A DNA stretch of 64,000 nt from Bacillus xiamenensis (GTDB lineage: Bacteria > Bacillota > Bacilli > Bacillales > Bacillaceae): contig NZ_AMSH01000005.1 of NCBI RefSeq assembly GCF_000300535.1, forward strand, positions 62,001-126,000, given 5' to 3'. A program made the translations under genes and the position numbers. Below are positions 58,003 through 64,000 of this stretch, piece after piece (position 1 is the stretch's first letter; every line of letters starts with the position of its first letter). The notes under the pieces were generated by a model. The model searched no databases. It was not told the DNA's origin and saw only the letters and a list, made by a program, of their open reading frames with translations.

Positions 58003-59556
58003 TTATAATACTTTTGTCGTCCAAGATTCACAATTCCATGTATCGGTTGCAACATCTTGATAAAATTCAGGTTCGTGGGAAATCAATAAGACGCTGCCTT
58101 TATATTCTTTTAACGCACGTTTTAGTTCTTCTTTCGCATCGACATCTAAGTGGTTTGTCGGCTCATCGAGAACAAGTAAATTGGTTTCTTCATTTATCAG
58201 CTTACAGAGGCGGACCTTTGCTTTCTCACCGCCGCTTAGAACAGATACACGGCTTTCAATATGCTTTGTCGTTAATCCGCATTTGGCAAGGGCTGCTCTC
58301 ACTTCATATTGCGTGTAAGAAGGGAAGGTGCTCCACACTTCTTCAATACAGGTGTTGCTGTTTTGCTCTTTGACTTCTTGCTCAAAGTAGCCGATATGCA
58401 AGAATTCTCCACGTTCCACCTCGCCAGAAATTGGCGTGATTTCTCCAAGAAGGCTTCGCAGCAGCGTTGTTTTACCGATACCATTTGCGCCATATAAGGC
58501 GATTTTCTGTCCGCGTTCCATTTTCAGATTCAATGGGCGAGAGAGCGGTTCGTCATAACCAATGACTAAATCTTTCGTTTCAAAAATCAGTTTCCCAGAC
58601 GTACGAGCCGGTTTAAAGTGGAATTCTGGTTTTGGCTTTTCGGCCGCCAGTTCAATCATATCCATCTTATCCAGTTTCTTTTGACGGGACATCGCCATAT
58701 TTCTTGTGCTGACACGTGCTTTGTTTCTTGCAACAAAATCCTTTAGTTCAGCGACTTCCTGCTGCTGCCTTTTATACGCTGCTTCTAGCTGCTGCTTTTT
58801 CACTTCGTACACTTGTTTAAATTGATCATAATCACCAACGTATCGCGTGAGTTCTTGATTTTCAACATGATAAATCAAGTTAATGACACTGTTTAGGAAC
58901 GGGATATCATGTGAAATGAGGATAAATGCATTTTCATACTCCTGTAAATAGCGTTTCAGCCACTCAATATGCTGCTCATCCAAATAGTTGGTCGGCTCAT
59001 CGAGAAGGAGAATTTCTGGCTTCTCTAACAGCAATTTTGCCAGCAGGACTTTTGTACGCTGCCCGCCGCTCAGCTCTGTCACATCACGATCCAGCCCAAG
59101 ATCCGTTAACCCAAGACCTCTTGCGATTTCTTCCACCTTGGAATCAATGATATAGAAATCATTGTTTGTCAGTGCATCCTGAATGACGCCAACTTCCTCT
59201 AACAGCTTTTCCAGCTCATCAGGATCAGCTTCACCCATTTTGCCATAAATGTCATTCATTGAGGCTTCCATAGAGAATAAATAATGGAAGGCATCTTGAA
59301 GGACTTCACGGATGGTTCTTCCTTTTTCTAGCACGGTATGCTGATCAAGGTAGCCCACACGGACATTTTTGGCCCATTCGACTTTTCCTGCATCTGGCTC
59401 TAGCTTGCCAGTAATAATATTCATAAACGTTGACTTTCCTTCACCGTTAGCGCCGATCAAGCCGACATGCTCGCCTTTTAATAAACGGAAGGAGACTTCG
59501 TGGAAAATGGCTCTGTCACCAAAGCCATGGCTTAAATCTTTAACAGATAATATCAT
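58003..59556 (-). CDS. yfmM: ABC-F ATPase YfmM
   Basis: A 517-residue ABC-F protein: GANGEGKST and GANGIGKTT Walker A motifs, LSGGQRTK and LSGGEKAK signatures, LDEPTNYLD and LDEPTNHLD. The linker between domains (about 240-310) is long and basic with QLEAAYKRQQQEVAELKDFVARNKARVST. No membrane domain, so a cytosolic ribosome-associated factor is expected. ATG follows GAGGTG. Same position as B. subtilis yfmM. Confidence 0.92.
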   Translation of the reverse strand: MILSVKDLSHGFGDRAIFHEVSFRLLKGEHVGLIGANGEGKSTFMNIITGKLEPDAGKVEWAKNVRVGYLDQHTVLEKGRTIREVLQDAFHYLFSMEASMNDIYGKMGEADPDELEKLLEEVGVIQDALTNNDFYIIDSKVEEIARGLGLTDLGLDRDVTELSGGQRTKVLLAKLLLEKPEILLLDEPTNYLDEQHIEWLKRYLQEYENAFILISHDIPFLNSVINLIYHVENQELTRYVGDYDQFKQVYEVKKQQLEAAYKRQQQEVAELKDFVARNKARVSTRNMAMSRQKKLDKMDMIELAAEKPKPEFHFKPARTSGKLIFETKDLVIGYDEPLSRPLNLKMERGQKIALYGANGIGKTTLLRSLLGEITPISGEVERGEFLHIGYFEQEVKEQNSNTCIEEVWSTFPSYTQYEVRAALAKCGLTTKHIESRVSVLSGGEKAKVRLCKLINEETNLLVLDEPTNHLDVDAKEELKRALKEYKGSVLLISHEPEFYQDVATDTWNCESWTTKVL

Positions 59557-59708
59557 TTTTTACACCTCAAATAGATTCAAAACGGCTAGTGCCTCTCATG
59601 ATTATATCGAACTGTCCGGCTCGATAAAAGCATCAAAAGAAAAATTGCGTTTCAAAGCTGATTTTGAGATACTTAAGGATAGATTGAATGAGGATAAAGG
59701 AGATCGAC

Positions 59709-60851
59709 ATGACCGAAAATTGGGCATTTTTAAAAGAAGCCAAACCATTTATACAAAAGAACTTTGAAGCGGCTGGCTTTGAGAAACCAACAGCGATACA
59801 AGAAAAAACAGCAGAGTGGATTACGGAAAAGCGCGATGTGATTGCAGAATCACCAACTGGAACGGGGAAGACACTTGCGTATGTTCTGCCGCTTTTAAAT
59901 AAAATTGATGTGAGTATCAAACACCCGCAAGTCTTAATCTTGGCACCTTCAAGAGAGCTTGTGATGCAAATTTTTGATGTTGTGCAAGAGTTCAAACAAG
60001 GTTCAGACATCAAAGCTATTTCCTTAATAGGCGGGGCAAACATCAAGAAGCAGCAGGAAAAGCTAAAAAAACACCCAAACATCGTGGTGGCGACACCGGG
60101 CCGTGTACAAGAGTTAATCAAAATCAAGAAATTGAAAATGCATGAAGTCAAAACAATCGTGTTAGATGAAGCAGATCAGCTTCTTGTCCCAGAGCATATG
60201 AAAACGATCCAAGCGATCATTAAATCAACATTAAAAGAAAGACAAATTCTTTGTTTCTCTGCCACTTTGAAAGAGGAAACCGTTCAACTGATCAAAGAGA
60301 TGACATCTGAGCCAGAGGTATTGACAATTAGCAGAAGCCAGGAAGAAGCGCAGAAGGTAGGGCATTACTATTTGTTATGTGATCAGCGGGATAAAGTGAA
60401 ACTGCTCCAAAAGCTATCGCGGCTTGAGGACATGCAGGCGCTTGTCTTTGTGCGCGATATTACGAATTTAAGCATTTATGCAGAAAAATTAGCGTATCAT
60501 CATGTTGATCTTGGAGTGCTTCACAGTGAAGCGAAAAAAGCAGATCGTGCTGTTATTTTAAAGGCATTTGAACAGCATGAATTTCCGCTTCTTCTTGCAA
60601 CGGATATTGCAGCAAGAGGCATTGATATCGACGATTTACCGTACGTCATCCATGCAGATCTGCCAAATGAAGAAGGCTATATTCATCGTTCAGGCAGAAC
60701 AGGCCGTGCAGGAAAAGAAGGGGCTGTCATCAGTCTTGTCACCCATCAAGAGCATGCGATGCTGAAAAAAATGGCGAAAAAGCTGAATCTCTCGCTTGAG
60801 GAAATTGTGTATAAACAAGGCCAGCTGCAGCTTGTGCAGCATCAGGCATAA
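59709..60851 (+). CDS. yfmL: DEAD-box RNA helicase YfmL
   Basis: A 380-residue helicase with the nine core motifs and no C-terminal RNA domain: Q-motif PTAIQEKT, SPTGTGKT, PSRELV, VATPGR, DEADQ (the fourth residue of DEAD is kept), FSATLK, and HRSGRTGRAG. In B. subtilis YfmL acts in ribosomal 50S assembly. ATG 59709 follows AAAGGAGATC; an upstream ATG (59688) is less well placed. Confidence 0.92.
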   Translation: MTENWAFLKEAKPFIQKNFEAAGFEKPTAIQEKTAEWITEKRDVIAESPTGTGKTLAYVLPLLNKIDVSIKHPQVLILAPSRELVMQIFDVVQEFKQGSDIKAISLIGGANIKKQQEKLKKHPNIVVATPGRVQELIKIKKLKMHEVKTIVLDEADQLLVPEHMKTIQAIIKSTLKERQILCFSATLKEETVQLIKEMTSEPEVLTISRSQEEAQKVGHYYLLCDQRDKVKLLQKLSRLEDMQALVFVRDITNLSIYAEKLAYHHVDLGVLHSEAKKADRAVILKAFEQHEFPLLLATDIAARGIDIDDLPYVIHADLPNEEGYIHRSGRTGRAGKEGAVISLVTHQEHAMLKKMAKKLNLSLEEIVYKQGQLQLVQHQA

Positions 60852-60853
60852 TA

Positions 60854-60882
60854 AAAGGACCCTGCCGTTTGGCGGGTCCTTT
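60854..60882 (+). terminator. Terminator of yfmL
   Basis: AAAGGACCCTGCC pairs with GGCGGGTCCTTT. Repeat copy A starts at the base after the hairpin, replacing the usual T tract. Confidence 0.8.
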
Positions 60883-60970
60883 CAGCGTGTAGACAAACCC
60901 TCGCATTCGCCCGCAGTCCTGCGCGCTGGTGCTCGTCCTTCCTAGACTGCAAAGGTTTTCTATAACGATG
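60883..60970 (+). repeat. Repeat element copy A, 88 bp
   Basis: Begins CAGCGTGTAGACAAACC and ends GGTTTTCTATAACGATG. The ends are imperfect inverted repeats of about 17 bp, and an inner pair GCAGTC (60913-60918) / GACTGC (60945-60950) continues the fold. Copy B is the same length and differs at only three visible positions. Confidence 0.9.
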
Positions 60971-60980
60971 AAATGGGTAT

Positions 60981-61012
60981 AAAAAAGACTAGCTACATAC
61001 AGCGGCTAGTCT
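60981..61012 (-). terminator. Terminator-like hairpin between repeat copies A and B
   Basis: AGACTAGC (60986-60993) pairs with GCTAGTCT (61005-61012); on the minus strand a T run follows. Would back up the yfmJ terminator. Confidence 0.7.
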
Positions 61013-61100
61013 CAGCGTATAGACAAACCCTCGCATTCGCCCGCAGTCCTGCGCGCTGGTGCTCGTCCTTCCTAGACTGCAAAGGTTTTCTATCACGCTG
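61013..61100 (+). repeat. Repeat element copy B, 88 bp
   Basis: Direct repeat of copy A with three visible differences. Its end, GGTTTTCTATCACGCTG, pairs better with the start than in copy A. It touches hairpins on both sides. Confidence 0.9.
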
Positions 61101-61109
61101 AAAAGAAGA

Positions 61110-61144
61110 AAAAGGGCTAAAATAAAGTTCATTTTAGCCCTTTT
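61110..61144 (-). terminator. Terminator of yfmJ
   Basis: AAAAGGGCTAAAAT (61110-61123) pairs with ATTTTAGCCCTTTT (61131-61144); T-rich tail on the minus strand, then repeat copy B. Confidence 0.85.
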
Positions 61145-61148
61145 GGTG

Positions 61149-62153
61149 TTATGAAACTTTGACAAGCTGTTTTCCGACATTTTCCCCTTTGAATAGTCCA
61201 AGGAACGCATCAGGAATGTTGTCAAAACCTTCGATAATGGTTTCTTTGTAAGTCAGTTTGTCTTCTTTTATCCATTGAGCGAGATCCTTTGCCGCCTCTT
61301 CAAAACGATCAGCGTAGTTGGCAACAATGAAGCCTTGCATCAATGCGCTTGTTTTAATGAGTTTTGTTTGTACACGCGGTCCGATGTCTTTGCTAGGGCT
61401 AATATTATAAGAAGAAATAGCGCCGCAGACTGGAATACGGGCAAAGCGGTTCAAATGATTCATCACGGCATCAGAGATTTCGCCGCCAACATTGTCAAAA
61501 TACACATCGACACCGTTTGGACAAGCTTTTGCAATGGCATCATCTAAATCGTTTGTTGTTTTATAATTAATGGTTTCATCAAAGCCGAGCTCTTTTAAAT
61601 AAGCCAGCTTATCATCAGATCCGGCAATGCCAACGACGTGGGCGCCTTTGATTTTAGCGATCTGTCCGACAACGGAACCAACGGCACCAGCGGCTCCAGA
61701 GATGACAACGGTTTCGCCTTCTTTTGGCTGACCAATCGCAAGAAGTCCAAAATAGGCTGTTTGTCCAGGCATGCCTAAAATCCCTAAGTAATAAGATAAC
61801 GGCGCAATAGATGGATCAATTTTTGTCAGAGACTCTGCTTTGGCCGTAGAGTATTCTTGCCAGCCAAGGAATCCAAGAACAAAGTCACCTTTTTTAAATT
61901 GAGGTGATTTGGACTCGATGACTTCTCCTACAACACCCCCCTGAATCACTTCATTGAGCTTGAACGGAGGTGTATAGGATTTTGTATCCTGCATTCGTCC
62001 CCTCATATAAGGATCTACAGACACATATTTCGTTTGAATCAAGACTTCACCATCTTGAGGTACTGGTATATCAACGGTTTCAAAATGAAAAACATCTTTT
62101 GTAGGTAACCCTTTTGGACGTTTTGCTAATTGAATTTGCTTTTGTTGACTCAT
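61149..62153 (-). CDS. yfmJ: NADP-dependent MDR oxidoreductase YfmJ
   Basis: A 334-residue zinc-free medium-chain reductase of the leukotriene B4 12-hydroxydehydrogenase / curcumin reductase group. KYVSVDPYMRGRMQ and GILGMPGQTAYFGLL are family markers; the cofactor site is VVISGAAGAVGSVVGQIAKIKG (AxxGxxG type). Reduces activated C=C bonds with NADPH. Same place as B. subtilis yfmJ, next to yfmL. Confidence 0.92.
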   Translation of the reverse strand: MSQQKQIQLAKRPKGLPTKDVFHFETVDIPVPQDGEVLIQTKYVSVDPYMRGRMQDTKSYTPPFKLNEVIQGGVVGEVIESKSPQFKKGDFVLGFLGWQEYSTAKAESLTKIDPSIAPLSYYLGILGMPGQTAYFGLLAIGQPKEGETVVISGAAGAVGSVVGQIAKIKGAHVVGIAGSDDKLAYLKELGFDETINYKTTNDLDDAIAKACPNGVDVYFDNVGGEISDAVMNHLNRFARIPVCGAISSYNISPSKDIGPRVQTKLIKTSALMQGFIVANYADRFEEAAKDLAQWIKEDKLTYKETIIEGFDNIPDAFLGLFKGENVGKQLVKVS

Positions 62154-62244
62154 GTCAAATCCTCCCTTTCACTTGCATCCTAGATCTACATTAACATGAT
62201 TGCTTCTTTTCATTCAAAACATACGATCTTTTCAAAACACATAC

Positions 62245-62282
62245 AAAAAAGCAGTCACCATCTAAAAGAAGGGGACTACTTT
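62245..62282 (-). terminator. Terminator of the 125-residue gene upstream of yfmJ
   Basis: AAAAGTAGTC and GACTGCTTTT (one G-T pair) on the minus strand, followed by a T run. Confidence 0.6.
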
Positions 62283-62653
62283 TTTTGAAGAGAGACAGAA
62301 AGGAGCGGCGGGAGAGAAACAAACAGCTGATACACGTCCGCATCACGTTCTTTTAACAAATATTCATTTGCATTTTGCATGGAGGCTTTCATCATATCGT
62401 GCGTCACAAAAGGAAAAAGGATATTCAAATATGAGGACAACAGGTCTTGTGGATCTTGTTCGATTGACTCGATATCTCCAATGTTAATAATAATCGAAAA
62501 GAGATAATCAATGCAGATGTGAAAGTGCTGTTCAGCAAACAATGTAAGCGGCTTTGCTTTTGATTCTTCAGGATGCCATTTTTGAAAAAGCTGTTTCACC
62601 AAATCACTGACAACCCATGCATTAAACTGCTGCTCAGCTGAAAAATAATACAT
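62276..62653 (-). CDS. Small conserved protein, possibly YfmB
   Basis: A 125-residue soluble protein starting MYYFSAEQQFNAWVVSDLVK. ATG 62653 has GGGTGGAG upstream; an open frame reaching 62740 adds residues with no support. The sequence is helical with no known catalytic motif (FAEQHFHICIDYLFSIIINIGDIES). B. subtilis yfmB lies near yflT and has a similar size; the match is from memory and not certain. Confidence 0.6.
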   Translation of the reverse strand: MYYFSAEQQFNAWVVSDLVKQLFQKWHPEESKAKPLTLFAEQHFHICIDYLFSIIINIGDIESIEQDPQDLLSSYLNILFPFVTHDMMKASMQNANEYLLKERDADVYQLFVSLPPLLSVSLQKK

Positions 62654-62816
62654 CAGCTCCACCCCATTTCTAGCCTCCAGTATATGAATTGTACAACAAA
62701 TCATGAGGAATGAACACGATAATTCAGAAAATTTAGTCATTTATGTGGGAATTTTGTCAAAAATAAGTCAATAGGCACAGTAAATACATGTCGCTAAATG
62801 GATGTGCAAGTGGAAG

Positions 62817-62841
62817 GTTTAATGACAAAAGTGACGGGTAA
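62817..62841 (+). promoter_or_regulatory. SigB promoter of yflT
   Basis: GTTTAA (62817-62822), a 13-bp spacer and GGGTAA (62836-62841) fit the SigB consensus closely, 33 bp before the yflT ATG. Confidence 0.85.
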
Positions 62842-62874
62842 AAGATTCGTAAGACGTTAAAGGAGGAATATATA

Positions 62875-63255
62875 ATGAAACCTGTTGTAAGAGAGTATTC
62901 AAATGATGAAACACTTCAAAGAGATGTAGAGCAACTAAAAGCACTCGGTGTTGCAAGAGAGGACATATATGTTCTGTCCCATGACGATGATCGAACAGAG
63001 CGTATTGCAAGCAATGCAGATGCAAATACGATAGGTCCAAAAGAAGTTGGACTTAAGCATGCTGTTGGAAATATCTTTAGCAAAAAGGGCGACGAGCTCC
63101 GTAATAAAATTCATGAAATAGGTTTCTCTAAAGAAGAAGCTGAGACATTTGAAGAACATCTAGATGAAGGAAAAGTTCTTCTTTTTGTAACAGACCATGA
63201 AAAAGTGAAAAGCTGGGCATCATTTCCTATCCATGCCGTTCAGAAGACATCATGA
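62875..63255 (+). CDS. yflT: General stress protein YflT
   Basis: A 126-residue protein of the YflT / general stress protein 17M family: EYSNDETLQRDVEQLKALGVAREDIYVLSHD at the N-terminus, then the GLKHAVGNIFSKKGDELR and GFSKEEAETFEEHLDEGKVLLFV blocks. ATG follows AAAGGAGG. The SigB promoter just upstream fits the known SigB regulon membership of yflT. Molecular function unknown. Confidence 0.92.
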   Translation: MKPVVREYSNDETLQRDVEQLKALGVAREDIYVLSHDDDRTERIASNADANTIGPKEVGLKHAVGNIFSKKGDELRNKIHEIGFSKEEAETFEEHLDEGKVLLFVTDHEKVKSWASFPIHAVQKTS

Positions 63256-63464
63256 AGAAAGTGATTTCGAAATTGAATAGGAATGAATGGAGCTGTCAAG
63301 AAGGTGAGTGCGTCATTTTTAGAAGCAACACTTCTGTACAAAGTCATGACTTAGATGTCACCTTTATCGGAGGGGAAGATGCACCTTCTTACTTTGAAGG
63401 AGAAGGTGTGGAAAAACGAAAAGAGGCAATCCGTCCAGTAGAAGTTGAATATAGTATGGTATAA
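63252..63464 (+). CDS. Small hypothetical protein co-transcribed with yflT
   Basis: A 70-residue soluble protein. Its ATG overlaps the yflT stop as ATGA (63252-63255), so translation is probably coupled and it would share the SigB promoter. Starts MKKVISKLNRNEWSCQEGEC and contains FIGGEDAPSYFEGEGVEKRK. No family recognised. A terminator follows at 63500. Confidence 0.6.
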   Translation: MKKVISKLNRNEWSCQEGECVIFRSNTSVQSHDLDVTFIGGEDAPSYFEGEGVEKRKEAIRPVEVEYSMV

Positions 63465-63499
63465 AAAGATTTCATGATGACGATGAGAGTTCAATGAAG

Positions 63500-63542
63500 A
63501 AAAGACCTTGTGCCTGAAGTGCAAGGTCTTTTCAAATTTTTT
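63500..63542 (+). terminator. Terminator of the yflT operon
   Basis: AAAAGACCTTG (63500-63510) pairs with CAAGGTCTTTT (63522-63532), T-rich tail. Confidence 0.85.
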
Positions 63543-63607
63543 ATAAAAATAAAATGGTACATACAATTTTCCACATGATGATGAATACGATGGATGGAGG
63601 TGATTCC

Positions 63608-64000
63608 GTGAGAAGGTGTAGACAATGCGGAGAGATGTACCCAACTCATACAGACCGCTACCAAAAAGGAAGCTGGTATGATGCGTATAAGGATGATCGC
63701 TGGGAATGTGATAGTTGTAAGAAAGGAAAGTCAAAAAAGCTAGTAAAAAATCCATGTTGCGGAAAAGATCCTTGTGTTTGTGTCATTCAAGGATCACATG
63801 GAGGAAGAGGAAGAAAAGGTCCAGCAGGTCCAGCAGGTCCAGCAGGTCCAGTTGGCCCAGTAGGTCCAGCAGGTCCAGCAGGTCCAGCAGGTCCAGTTGG
63901 CCAAGTAGGTCCAGCAGGTCCAGCAGGTCCAGTTGGCCAAGTAGGTCCAGCAGGTCCAGTTGGCCCAGTAGGTCCAGCGGGTCCAACGGGAGTAGGTTTA
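63608..64000 (+). CDS. Collagen-like protein with N-terminal zinc-ribbon-like module (3' end outside the window)
   Basis: GTG start at 63608 after a perfect GGAGGTGAT; 131 codons are visible and the frame is open at base 64000. Residues 1-40 hold two CxxC pairs (Cys4/Cys7 and Cys34/Cys37) in a zinc-ribbon layout, then a second cysteine cluster (Cys50, 51, 56, 58). From about residue 65 the chain is Gly-X-Y repeats (GPA, GPV, GQV), a collagen triple helix. The repeated 9- and 27-bp DNA units make the region prone to length change. Proteins with collagen repeats in Bacillus are usually on the spore or cell surface, but no signal peptide is present. Confidence 0.85.
   Translation, partial: MRRCRQCGEMYPTHTDRYQKGSWYDAYKDDRWECDSCKKGKSKKLVKNPCCGKDPCVCVIQGSHGGRGRKGPAGPAGPAGPVGPVGPAGPAGPAGPVGQVGPAGPAGPVGQVGPAGPVGPVGPAGPTGVGL

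Noticed and set aside
63820-63980. Short tandem repeats that could suggest a CRISPR array
   Set aside because: Units are 9-bp multiples in frame, coding Gly-Pro-Ala/Val; there are no unique spacers.
63783-63986. Minus-strand frame of Leu-Asp repeats
   Set aside because: Mirror of the collagen-like coding repeats on the other strand; the plus-strand gene has the start signal and domain structure.

Overview
The window reads as chromosome of a Bacillus of the B. pumilus group (B. pumilus / safensis / altitudinis type). This is inferred from Bacillus ribosome binding sites, frequent TTG/GTG starts, moderate GC, sporulation and SigB genes, and long collinearity with two B. subtilis segments (yerA to rlmCD, and yfnA to yflT) with local gains and losses. 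No tRNA, rRNA, CRISPR array, prophage or IS transposase was seen.

Layout. 1-3143: 3' part of a yodTSRQ operon (aminotransferase, two CoA-transferase subunits, M20 hydrolase). 3170-8520: a DUF2892 protein, yerA, a 530-bp gap, yerC, a 37-residue membrane protein, a yerD gene cut by one in-frame amber codon, and a small secreted or anchored protein. 8867-15093: pcrB, pcrA, ligA and yerH (lipid, DNA repair and lipoprotein genes). 15263-30155: yerI, sapB, opuE with a SigB promoter, gatCAB (indirect Gln-tRNA synthesis), the yerO/swrC efflux pair, a nucleoside hydrolase, dgkB and rlmCD. 30410-41510: an accessory stretch with a dihydrouridine synthase, an SMI1/KNR4 protein, small unknown genes, a DUF3885-like protein, licH and an RpiR regulator, two MFS exporters, a YbaK protein, a LysR regulator and a DUF3900-like protein.

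41630-42045 holds a DUF1540 gene missed by long-ORF calling. Opposing it is a predicted promoter overlapped by a perfect Fur box, aimed antisense to the gene and followed by an orphan terminator. 42212-46993 is the yfnHGFED-type CDP-sugar and glycosyltransferase operon, likely for spore-surface glycan. 47027-53205 holds yfnC, a DASS transporter, a nest of spore genes (GerPC-like, three GerPA/PF-like, cotP) with convergent overlaps, and yfnA. 53386-60851 holds a TPR glycosyltransferase, yfmR, a Zur-box folE2, a decayed MFS exporter (probably yfmO), yfmM and yfmL. 61149-64000 holds yfmJ, a small unknown gene, SigB-type yflT with an overlapping small gene, and the start of a collagen-like protein with an N-terminal zinc-ribbon-like module, cut by the window end.

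The most unusual structure is a family of ~88-112 bp repeats with inverted ends. All three copies lie at terminators between convergent genes (one between yfmR and folE2, two between yfmL and yfmJ). The second is the predicted Fur-controlled antisense transcript over the DUF1540 gene. Gene names follow B. subtilis orthologues recognised by memory of sequence and gene order; no database search was possible.
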